DNA of 64,000 bases from Byssothecium circinans (lineage: Eukaryota; Ascomycota; Dothideomycetes; Pleosporales; Massarinaceae), in contig ML976977.1 in NCBI GenBank assembly GCA_010015675.1, forward strand, positions 920,437 to 984,436, given 5' to 3'. The notes beneath the pieces are model-generated. The model saw nothing but the letters and a program-made list of their open reading frames with translations. It did no database searches and had not been told where the DNA came from. Shown here in pieces: positions 29,101 to 38,451 of this stretch (the stretch's first letter is position 1; each line of letters begins with the position of its first letter). Position numbers and translations under genes: made by a program.

Positions 29101-31082
29101 GTAGTCCATTCGAACGGCCACTCAGCTCAGCGAGCAACAGATCCACGCACTCCTTGCGCAGGATTGATAAAAGCAAGTCAGGTGACCTTAGGGCTGCAAG
29201 TCTTGGCGAGGTCAGTGCGGAGGCTAAGCGATCGCAACCCAATCTCGCAGGCATCGCACTCGCTGCCGGAGCAACCGCAGCCATCGCGGGCATCGCGAGC
29301 TCGTCGAGATACGACCCGATCAAAGATAAAGGCAAGGGTCGCGCCGAGATGCCCGATGTCTATGTAAGTTGATTCATCATTGTGACGCGACGTAGTTGGG
29401 ACGATAGCTGACAAAGTTTGCAGGAGGCATGGGGCGAGGCCCAAGGGTCGCCTATGTCACCAACACGGCCGCCCAGCGTGCGCAAGCGACAAAGCATGCA
29501 GATTCTGGACATGCAGTCACAGCTCGAACAGCTTGCTGCGCAAAACCGGGCGCTAGAGGAAGCTAAAGCCAAAGCCGAAGAGACTCTGCAAGCATCCAAT
29601 TACCAGCGCGATGTCGATTCGCAGGTCATCACTGAAGCGGTCGAAGCACGTGACCGTGAACTGCATCAACGGGACATCGACATCGCTCAACTCCGAGACA
29701 CACTGCAGACTCTCCAAAACGAGATCGCTAAGCTTACCGAGCTCAACAACACTCTCTCGGAAGCCAACCGAAATCTCACTGAGAATGCCAATCAGCGATT
29801 CGCCTCCCTCCAAGCTGAAGGCCAAAATGTCCAAGATCAGTGGCAGCAGTCAACCAGAGAGCTCGAGGAGCTTCGAGGAAAGTACAATCAGTTGACCAGT
29901 GGCATGGAAGAGGCCTTGCGTGCCGAAATTGGCATCGCACTTGGTGACCGCGAAAACGAGATCAAGCGTCTGAATGCAGAACTGGCGAGCGCAAAAGAGC
30001 AAATCAAGTCTTTACAACAGCAGATCCTCGCATCGAAGCAGCCAAACGAAAGCTTCCTTACAGTCCGCGATGAGGACTACTTCGACAGCGCATGCCAGCA
30101 GCTTTGCCAGCATGTTCAGCAATGGGTGCTGCGATTTTCCAAATTCTCCGATGCGCGACCATGCCGGCTTTCGTCTGAGATTGCGGCCGACACAAGGTTA
30201 GACACTGCGACACGCCAGAAGATCGACACTCGTCTCGACAATGCCATTCTCGATGGCTCCGATGTCGATGCTTTACTTGCAGATCGTGTGAAGCGACGAG
30301 ACGTCTTCATGTCGGTAGTCATGACAATGATCTGGGAGTACGTCTTCACTAGATATCTTTTCGGTATGGACCGAGAACAGCGACAGAAGCTCAAATCACT
30401 TGAGAAAACGCTGAATGAAGTTGGTAAGCACAACTCGACCCTTTCGCCCCTACTTTGCATCTCTAACCTTCTTCCAGGTCCAACTCGAGCAGTTGCCCAA
30501 TGGCGAGCGATTACTCTCACACTTCTCGCCAAACGCGAGCCCTTCATTCAACAACGCGCTCAAGATACGGAGGCTGTCGTCCACGAAATATACAGCACTC
30601 TCGCCACCCTCCTCCCGCCGCCAGCAAATCTCCAGCGGCAGATTCAAGAATCCCTGCGCAAAGTCATGCACGTAGCAGTCTCCCTTTCCATCGAGATGCG
30701 TACCCAGCGCGCCGAATACATCATGCTCCCTCCTCTTCAACCCGAGTACGACACCAATGGCGACCTGATCGCCAAGGTCAATTTCAACGCATCCCTCATG
30801 AACGAGCGCTCAGGCGAGACTACATCAAACGACGAACTCCAAGCACGCAAAGCCGTGGTCAAGATTGTGCTATTCCCGCTCGTCGTGAAGAAGGGCGACG
30901 ATTACGGAGAAGGCGAGGACGAGATTGTCGTCTGTCCCGCGCAAGTCTTGGTCGCACGACCCAGCAACAAGAAAGTGGTGCGAGTAATGAGCGGAGCAAT
31001 GAGTGTGAATAGCAGGAGGAGTACCGCGAGCCTCCCTCCCGAGAGCTCCATTATGGACATTGACTCGTCCAATGTGATATAG
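5125..31082 (+). CDS. lah: Giant Leashin-like Woronin-body tether ('involucrin repeat protein'), 4 exons
   Basis: Leashin tethers Woronin bodies to the septal pore or cell cortex: its N-terminal part binds the Woronin sorting complex protein WSC, and its C-terminal part targets the septum. Exons 5125-12696, 12774-29363, 29424-30423 and 30478-31082 give about 8,588 aa. Visible parts: Arg/Ser/His-rich N-terminus; conserved module about 540-590 (FADWW...VCRGCFDP); Ala/Gly-rich hydrophobic segments; highly charged coiled coil about 1183-1372; junction segment about 2656-2760 (VPIRFRRMTSS...REFRPLYLVERNRKS); >50 W/Lys repeats about 1,830-7,510; coiled coil about 8,078-8,260; C-terminal domain (RDEDYFDSACQQLCQH, YLFGMDREQRQKL, EIVVCPAQVLVARP). 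The start is the first ATG; frame is kept over 26 kb. The last intron (54 bp) has length divisible by three. Neurospora splits this locus into lah-1 and lah-2, so separate transcripts are possible. Identification rests on remembered family segments. Confidence 0.8.
10231..27750 (+). repeat. Coding tandem array of W-plus-lysine repeats inside the Leashin-like gene
   Basis: More than 50 degenerate units, each a core such as DEWAAPLSKKEKKKKGKKGK followed by 40-100 acidic, Pro/Ser/Thr-rich residues (EPSTP-like). I counted about 49 cores in exon 2 and 5 in exon 1. Core variants include DEWALPSSSKKDR, DEWGFTPKKKGKK, DDWGFTSKKDKKK and a late Trp-less LSRKLSKKDKKKAK form. Low-complexity Lys/Glu/Pro codon use leaves long stop-free alternative frames here, which are not genes. 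Confidence 0.9.
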
Positions 31083-31844
31083 ATGGTTGGGGTAAATATG
31101 GAAAAGGTGGATATTTGCACTTGATGGCGTTTTCGGATGGGATTGATTTGCACTTGGGCAGAGGTTTAACGACTCTCGTACTTTACATACCATTTTCCTT
31201 TGTTTTGTTTTGTAATGATTTTTTGGCAGTTATGATGGTTTTTTTTTAGCGGATATCCATGGGCTTTGCGATACATAGGTAGCATTAGGGGATTTGCAAT
31301 TGAAATAGTAATCTTGGTCAATTGATTTCACACTCGTTCGGAACGGATCTGCTTCTTCCAGGAACGGAAGTCACCGGATTGAGACCCAGAGTTGTGAAAC
31401 TGCCCAGAAGAGAATTTAACATATCCGAGTAAGTCAGGCAGAGGATGAATTGCGTGAACTGGTCGTATAAAAGTTTATCTTGAGTGTAAAGATTAGGGTG
31501 TTGGACGTATGAACATAAAACTTTAAATTCCATTCCCGTGAGAACCAGCCTCTCTCCAAATTTCGCAGATGTGCTATCAGTTCTCACACTGACTCCAAGA
31601 TTATTATTCACAGGTTACCTGAGCAAGGGCAAAGATCAGACAGACGCTAACCCCCTCACTTCCCCGCGCGGGCCGGGACGGATCACCGAACGTCCAAGCT
31701 CCTCGGCGCCCCTTAAGAGGGGAGGGTGGAAGGGGAGGATTAATAGCGTGCACCCATAAAGCAGACCTATCCGTACGGGACACAGGATCAACATCACAAG
31801 GCGATTCATCTTTTAGACACCCGGGAAGGAAAACAGCTCCAGAT
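31083..31844. other. Intergenic between the giant gene and the SDR gene
   Basis: About 760 bases. The first part is T-rich and AT-rich, as expected for a 3' untranslated region. The part from about 31640 is GC-rich (CCCGCGCGGGCCGGG-like) and probably the SDR promoter. I see no RNA gene or repeat. Confidence 0.5.
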
Positions 31845-33225
31845 ATGCCGATTCGCAGCGATTGGAAGCTTGCACGCGAAGGTACGTTGGATATGCTTAC
31901 TAAGACTCTGGGATTCCCATCCCTTCACACACCAAACTAACCACACCACCCAGGCGTCACCGCCGACACCTTCGCGCACCTCATCCGCTCCACCGCGCTG
32001 AACCCCGCGCTTACACTCCCCCTCGTGCTCCTGGCACGCTACACAGCGCAGGGCTCCTCTCTCGCGTCCCAGCACGGCACCGCGCTCAACAGCGTCAAAG
32101 CGCTTCTTGCGCTCGGCGCGCTGCACACTGTCGGACGATGGCTCGACAACAAGGTGATCAATAACTGGAAGGGGAATAAGAAGGGCGAGTGGGATTGGGG
32201 GAAGGAGGTTGTGGTTGTTACGGGGGGTGCGGATGGGATTGGGAAGGCGATTGTGGGGCTGCTGGCGGAGAGGGATGTTAAGGTTGCGGTTCTGGATGTG
32301 CAGCCGTTGACTTATGAGGGTATGTTGGGTTTTCCATTGGGGGGCTGGGGTGGGGTGGTTGTGGGGAAGGAGGGAGATGGGAGAGGGATAGAGAGCGAGG
32401 GAGTGTTGGGTAAATGTGCATGAAAAGCTAACCTATGACAACAGCACCACCATCCGTCCACTACTTCAACTGCGACCTCGCGTCCGCAAAATCCATCGCC
32501 TCAGCCTCTGCCTCCATCCGCTCCACCCTGGGCGACCCCACCGTCCTAGTAAGAACACCCCTATACAAACTACCTCCAAAACACACATTGACTTTCCCCC
32601 TCCAACCCCACAGATCAACAACGCAGGCGTCGCACGCGGCAAAACCCTCCTCAACCTCACCGAATCCGACATCCGCCTAATCTTCAACGTAAACGCCATC
32701 TCCCACTACTTCCTCGCGCAGGAATACCTCCCCTCCATGATTGCAAACAACCACGGCATGATCGTCACCGTCGCCTCGTTAGCAGGCTACGTGGTCAGCC
32801 CTCAAATGGTCGACTACGCCGCTAGCAAAGCGGCCGCTGTTTCCTTCCACGAAGGCCTCTCCGCTGAGCTCTCCTCCGTGTACAATGCCCCTGGCGTTCG
32901 CACGGTGCTTATGTGCCAGGGTTATACGCGCACGCCGCTGTTCGAGGGGTTCGATTCGAGCGCTTTGTATCCTGAGACGGTGGCTGAGGCTATTGTGAAG
33001 GCCGTGTTTGAGGGGAAGAGTAAGCATTTGACGTTGCCTGAGACGAGTTGGGCGTTGGCTGGGTTGAGGGGGTGGCCGGTTTGGATGCAGTATGGGTTGA
33101 GGAAGAGTTTAGAGTACTCTATGAAGAATTGGAAGGGGAGGCAGGTTGTGCAGCCTAGTGAGAGGGAGAGCGAGGGGAAGACGGAGAAGGTGGAGGGGAG
33201 TACGGTTATGGTTGGTGGACAGTAA
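31845..33225 (+). CDS. Short-chain dehydrogenase/reductase, membrane-associated type, 4 exons
   Basis: NAD(P)-dependent oxidoreductase of the classical SDR superfamily. Exons 31845-31881, 31954-32319, 32445-32548 and 32614-33225 give 372 aa; intron 2 carries a GCTAAC branch-like site. Nucleotide-binding TGGADGIG is at about residues 102-109, the NNAG motif follows exon 3, and the catalytic Ser224, Tyr237 and Lys241 (YAASK) are spaced as expected. A hydrophobic N-terminal stretch of about 60 residues (LTLPLVLLARYTAQG) before the Rossmann fold suggests a membrane or lipid-droplet anchor. That layout resembles 17-beta-HSD11 or retinol dehydrogenase 10-like enzymes; the substrate is not predictable. 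The C-terminus is Lys/Glu-rich. The neighbours do not suggest a pathway. Confidence 0.9.
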
Positions 33226-34551
33226 GGTGAATGAGGGGGACTGAGAGGTGGAGGGGCGGTGGGTGAGGTGGTGATGTAGTGTGTTGGATTAGTCGATCGT
33301 TTCGCGGGTAATTCTCTTTTGCTTCTTTGGAAGGGGTTGTGTGAAGTTTCTAATCGCAAAGTTCATTTACTTATTAAGGATCCGAAGTCTGGAAGAAATT
33401 TCACATCACCAAAAACGAAGCTTTCCTCCCGTGTCCACGCCCGGTCGCAAAGCCCCAATCTCCAAATTCCCATGTGCCTGAATCCTACACAACTTTGCTT
33501 ATCCTACACCACCTACCATAGTTTGTCTAGTTTATGAAAGCTTTGCAATAAATAACCTGCATTGAATTTACGGTGTAGTAGAGCTCATACTGCGCATATG
33601 TTCGGTCCACTCACTGTGCGGTGAACGCGTCGAGGTGGAACTTGGTAGTCAGTGAAGTGGCCTGGCATATAACAACCAACCACCCGAATTATACTGAAAG
33701 GTTTTTGGAGGTAGAATGGATCTATTTCTGTCTAGTTGCGAGGTTCTTGTGACGATATTGTGGATAGGGGGTGGGTATGAGGGCACTGGGTATAACGAAG
33801 ATGAGAGGAAGATTGGAGATCATTATGGTGGTTTGGTGCGTGAGACTTATTCATATGTATTTGTTCTCGAAACTTGAGCGTATGGTATACAGAGCGCAGG
33901 GTTACGCAGATTGGAGTACTTGTCTTGTGAGGTCTCGTGGGGTTTATCGGTGTAGATCACGGCGATGGGGTGGTGGTGAACGTCTAGCGCACTTTCTAGA
34001 GAATGAACAGGCGATGATGGAATGGTGTCAAACGTCTAGCAACACTTTCTCAAAAAAAAATGAGTAGGTAAGAATGATGAAGATTCGATTAGTTGCTCAA
34101 CCGCTTTCGTGGTCTTTGAATGGGAGGATCACGGAGACGAACACCGACTGTTGTCAAACGGTGTAGGGTCCGCTAGGTTTCTTCACTTGGAGGAAGTGGA
34201 GTGAATATTTCGTGTATCTTCTGTGGTCAAACAGTACCGAAGTGCTGAATCTGTTTACTTTTTATACTTTAAGTGAACATCTTATGCGACTTCCTCCATC
34301 AAAAGATACCAAACGTACTACATCCCTCCACTTCTCATCCCTATGTGAACGTTCCATGTATCTTCTGCGGTCAAACAGTATCGAAAGTGATAAAACCCTT
34401 CACTTCCCCCCCTCAACGTGAACGTTTCCGTCCCTCCAACCCTGCTCATTCACGCCCCAAATCCCCCATGCAAACCTACCCCAAGCGACAGGCCCCCACA
34501 AACACTCGCAACCCGTGAAGAAGGATCCAACCAACGACGACCACACACAAC
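33226..34551. other. Intergenic with degenerate repeats
   Basis: No supportable gene. The left part is the SDR 3' region. A 98-codon ORF at 33771-34067 has no recognisable feature. Two near copies of ACGTCTAGC(A)ACACTTTCT-like sequence occur near 33979 and 34032, ahead of the ~72-bp degenerate tandem repeat described separately. Confidence 0.45.
34129..34417. repeat. Degenerate ~72-bp tandem repeat
   Basis: Three to four units with period 72-74 bp, each opening GTGAAYRTYY (starts at 34201, 34273 and 34345; a further GTGAACGTTTCC at about 34418; a weaker unit begins near 34129). The best pair is 34201-34248 against 34345-34392. They share TGTATCTTCTGYGGTCAAAC, and nearly all of their differences are transitions. 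The repeat lies directly upstream of the TATA box of the next gene. Confidence 0.65.
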
Positions 34552-34559
34552 TATATAAG
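34552..34559 (+). promoter_or_regulatory. TATA box of the duplicated Cys-rich gene
   Basis: TATATAAG, about 290 bp upstream of the first in-frame ATG (34850), followed by a CT-rich leader. It supports the idea that transcription starts before the interrupted first repeat. Confidence 0.5.
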
Positions 34560-34849
34560 CCCCTAAACCTTCCCCCCCTTTGGCAAATCAGAACCTCATA
34601 CCCTCAACATCATCATCGACACTATTCCTTCTGGCAAGGAAACCTACCTACATCTACTCTACCTCGAACACACCTACCGAAGATACCATCATACTACGAA
34701 GAGCCGGACTCCTCATACGATCGACGACGACTTTTCGGACTTTTACGCTTTCGACAACGGCTACACAGCAAGAACTTCTTCTATTGGATACTGTACGTAT
34801 CAGTACGCACGGCGGCTAGACTCGGCTTTGCACCGCGAGAGAGAGAAAG

Positions 34850-37519
34850 ATGTCTGCATTTTGGGATCTCGGATATCGGCCTGACAATACTAGAGCTGCT
34901 GGAGCTGCTGGACCCGCTGGACCCGCGACTGACCCATCTACTTTTGACTACGAGAAGGATGGTGCCCCTGCATTCAGCCATTTATTCCCTCCCACGGGGC
35001 CTGTCCCAGATGCGAACCTGGATGAATGGAATGCCATGATCACTATGCAAGGCGACTAGGCGTTAAGGGACGAAACCCATCCGATTTGGAAGAATGAGAA
35101 GGGGGAAAAATTGCATAGTAGGTGCCAATTGCGTCTGAAATGTACAACGCGTGCATGCCACCCAGTGCAGTACGAGGTTCTGGAGCACTCTACGAAACTT
35201 TGGGTCACGATAAGGCACCCAATTTGCCCCAACTGCGGAGACAACCTCTTACACAGGGGGAATGATGTTCAGAGAGCATTTGGCACTGTAAACGACACCA
35301 CGTTCACCATCAAAAAAACATTCGGTTTCCATGACCCTAACCCTCCAAACCCCAATCAAATCTCTGTTAACAAGAACTATGGATCTCCCTCTGAAATCTA
35401 CAAGGACCTTGAGTTCAATGAAGAGCTTTTACAGAAGATAAAGTCGAGTCCCTACCCTCCAAAGGCATCACTCTACATACGCTTCCACAAAAACGTAAAT
35501 GGGGATGAGGGCGGCCCACCAGGCTCTCGCGACAGCTGGGTGATAGTTAAGTCGGCCGCAGAGCTACTCAGACTTAAACAAAGCCATGATCGGATCATAG
35601 CAGTTCCCGGAAAGGGTGGCAGTGGTAAGAAGATACTGATAATTTGGAAATTCCCGCCTTACATACATGGGCCTGCAACCCAGTCTGCGGAGGCCGGTAA
35701 TCCTTCGACTGGAGATGCGCCACAACGTGCGGAGACTTCCCGTTCTACCCTAGCTCCTGCTGCCCCTAGCACCCCTGTCATACCTTCTGATGGCTTCATC
35801 CATGGACCGCCTGCCTTCACTTGGCTATTTCCTCCAAAAACGCCTGTTCCAGATAAAGACCTGAAAGAATGGAACGCCATGCTCATTTTTAATGGCGGTA
35901 AAGCGATAAGGAACGACAACCATCCAAATTGGAAAGGCCAGACCGGTCGCCCATTGCCATTATCATGGTCAGTATGCTTATCTTGCAGGTATCCTGGGTG
36001 TTGGCCATTTAAATATGAGCCGCGAAACCAACCTAGAGAGTATTGGATTCATGCCTCGAATCCATTTTGCACGCATGGCTGCGGAGAAAATCTCCTACTA
36101 AGAGAAAACGCGGTCTACAGAACGCAGGGTGCGCCATCGAGGGCGAAACATTTCGTGGTGCATAAAACGTTCGGTTGGCATAACCCCAATCCACCATTTC
36201 CCACGGAAGTCCAAATTGACAAGGATTTTGGTTTCCCCTTTGATCTCTATCGGGATCTAGAATGGAAGGATGAACTTTTTCAGACCATAAGTTCCGACCC
36301 TCGTTTCAAAAACAAAACAAAACCCTGGGCAAACACGGAGGGCGCCCCAGAACGATATGAGAACTGGTTTAACGCTAGAAAGGCTGCAGGTCAAGGGGGT
36401 AAAATTAAAGAACTGGTCGATATTGCTGGAAATGCTACCAAGGTATTGGCAGTTGGTGGTAGTGGAGCCAAGTTGTCGATCATCTGGATATTCGGGTTAA
36501 AAATCGCTACGCCTGCTGGGCAGCGGCCGGCTCCCGGTTCCGATCGTGAATCTCCTCCATTAAAACGTGCTCGAGGTGAAGACAACGAGTCTGAGCTAGA
36601 CGAAGACCCTCCTTCCACCGGGAATACGCCGCCACGTAGGGATTCTTCACGTTCTGCCCCAGCTCCGAGCGCTGCAGGACAGAGCGGAGGATCGGCTCGT
36701 GTAAGTGGGGCTCCAGCATGTCGAAACCCCAGGTACTCAAGAGATCTATGGAACCCTACTGTCAACCGAGCTATTATACCCCCTGGGTATCCACCTAACA
36801 TCGACGGCAACGAGGATAGCGACAAGGAAAACGTGGATCCCAATGCCCCTCCTTCCAAGAAAAAGAATCCTCTAGGTATCAAGACCAAAGACTCTTCAAA
36901 GACCGATACAAACGATCCCAAGCGTTCGGACACTTTGCTCTCCGCCAAAGCCAAAGGCAAACAGCCAGCAGACTCGAGCACTGCTGCTGAGGGATCAATG
37001 TCTATTCCTTTCAGATCGAAGGATTCCGACCCCAACAAATCCTCGACAAAGTCCAAGGACGATACCGGCATCTCCAATGCTTTGGACCTGGTGGCCAAAA
37101 CAAGAAACGCAAACCCGAGGTCGTCATCAAGACGATCATCGAACGCAGGATCTCCTACGGTGCGTTCCGCATCGAACTCGCCTAGTCCCGCGGTTAGACG
37201 GGGAACTGGAATGCCATCTACCGTAAGCAGTGCAAGGAGTCCTTCTGTGGGTCTGTCACGTAACAACACCGGTTCATCAGCTGCTGCAGGAGCCGTCTCA
37301 GGACCAGCACGCGCTGCTCGACTAAAGGACGAGAAGGAGACGAAGGCGAAGGATAAGAAGATAGAAGAGGATAGGAGGAAGGAAGAGAAGAAGAAGGAAG
37401 ACGGGAGGAGGAGGGAAGAGAAGAAGGAGGAAGAGGATAAGAGGAAGGCAGAGAAGGACAAAGCCGCTGCAAAGAAGAAGAAGGATGATGAGAAGAAGGG
37501 CGGCAAGAAGAAGAGGTGA
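34850..37519 (+). pseudogene. Duplicated Cys-rich (zinc-ribbon-like) protein interrupted by one in-frame TAG
   Basis: I do not recognise the family. Reading from ATG 34850, one frame runs to 37519, broken only by TAG at 35057-35059. Two homologous units of about 230 residues lie in tandem: unit A from about 34966 and unit B from about 35809. Each opens PAFxxLFPPxxPVPDxxLxEWNAM, then holds two Cys pairs (CTTRAC with CPNC; CRYPGC with CTHGC), a KTFGxHxPNPP segment, and ends near a GGSG-(K)-IIW strand. Alignment through the stop (ALRDETHPIWK against AIRNDNHPNWK) puts Lys in unit B where unit A has the stop, one base away. The C-terminus is Ser/Pro-rich and disordered, ending in a Lys/Glu-rich charged helix. 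No ATG re-opens unit A after the stop. Without the stop the product would be about 889 aa. Alternatives are recent nonsense, stop bypass, or a sequence error; no plausible intron removes the stop. Confidence 0.7.
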
Positions 37520-38451
37520 TCTAGCCATGTGACAGACACCCTTCAGCGCTTTGAACGATTTCGACATCGCGAAACGGTGCGGGGCCTTTGCACTAGAGCC
37601 GGGGGTGTTATGGGAGGAAGCCGATATAAATTGTAGCTGTGTTGGTCTAGTGAGCGGGTATCACTGGGCGCATCTTCTCTTCCTTCGTACGGTATTTTAT
37701 GGAATGGGATGAATCATGATGAGCTGGGCATGTATTTTAACTGCTTTTGTGTGGACTGTTGTTGGTCTAAACAGTACTGAACTGTTCTAAACAGTCCAGA
37801 CTCCCTTTCTAGCCTAGCGTTGGCTCCTTCCTATATAGTTGCTTCTCCTAAAAACCTTAGCTTAATATATAATATAATAAAAACTACTACTAAACTAACC
37901 TACTAACATACTTAAAATCCCTTAACGTAAAGCACTACTAATGATGTGTATCAGGAGGGTATGGGACTCTCACCCGCAATCGGGAGAAGGTTGATAGGAT
38001 AAAAAGGAGCTTTAGATTGCTATATAACCAAATAAATAAAGGAATAGTTCATGATGACTGTTAAAAGAACGGTTCGACACTGTCTCGTACAAAGGAAAAC
38101 CGTCTGTATTGCCATAGTGGATGATGATAATGATGGTCACTAAGAGCTGCTTGGGTAAAAACCACCGGCCGAAGCTGATCACATAACTGCGGGCGCATCC
38201 TTACACCACATTAAGACTGCTACACTACTAAGACAGCTACTTTTTACTTAGCATTTTCAACCTTTTATAACGTAAAGCACTACTAAAGTAGCCACTTTTC
38301 CTTAGTAATACTAACTTACTTAACTTTATTATCATTATTGTGTACATTAAATAACGTTAGTAGTACATTGAAGTATGATTTTTTTTAAAGCCTTTAGGCG
38401 CGAATTGGATTGTAATTTTGCTACACTCATTCCTTGCTCTGCAAAATTAAC
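37520..38451. other. AT-rich intergenic island
   Basis: No coding potential. Long A/T runs (TTAATATATAATATAATAAAA), CTACTA-type short motifs, and a 19-bp direct repeat TAACGTAAAGCACTACTAA at 37923-37941 and 38268-38286. Composition differs from the roughly balanced neighbours and fits a decayed transposon or RIP-affected spacer. Confidence 0.5.

Noticed and set aside
35600..35650. Walker-A-like PGKGGSGKK in unit A of the duplicated gene
   Set aside because: The residue after GK is Lys rather than Ser/Thr, unit B lacks the motif, and no Walker B or NTPase fold is visible.
36391..37539. Minus-strand 382-codon ORF
   Set aside because: Antisense shadow of the charged tail of the duplicated Cys-rich gene; it has Phe/Ser/Leu-rich composition and no motif.
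37960..38020. Possible tRNA-like hairpin around CTCACCCGCAATCGGGAG
   Set aside because: No box A or B and no cloverleaf can be drawn.
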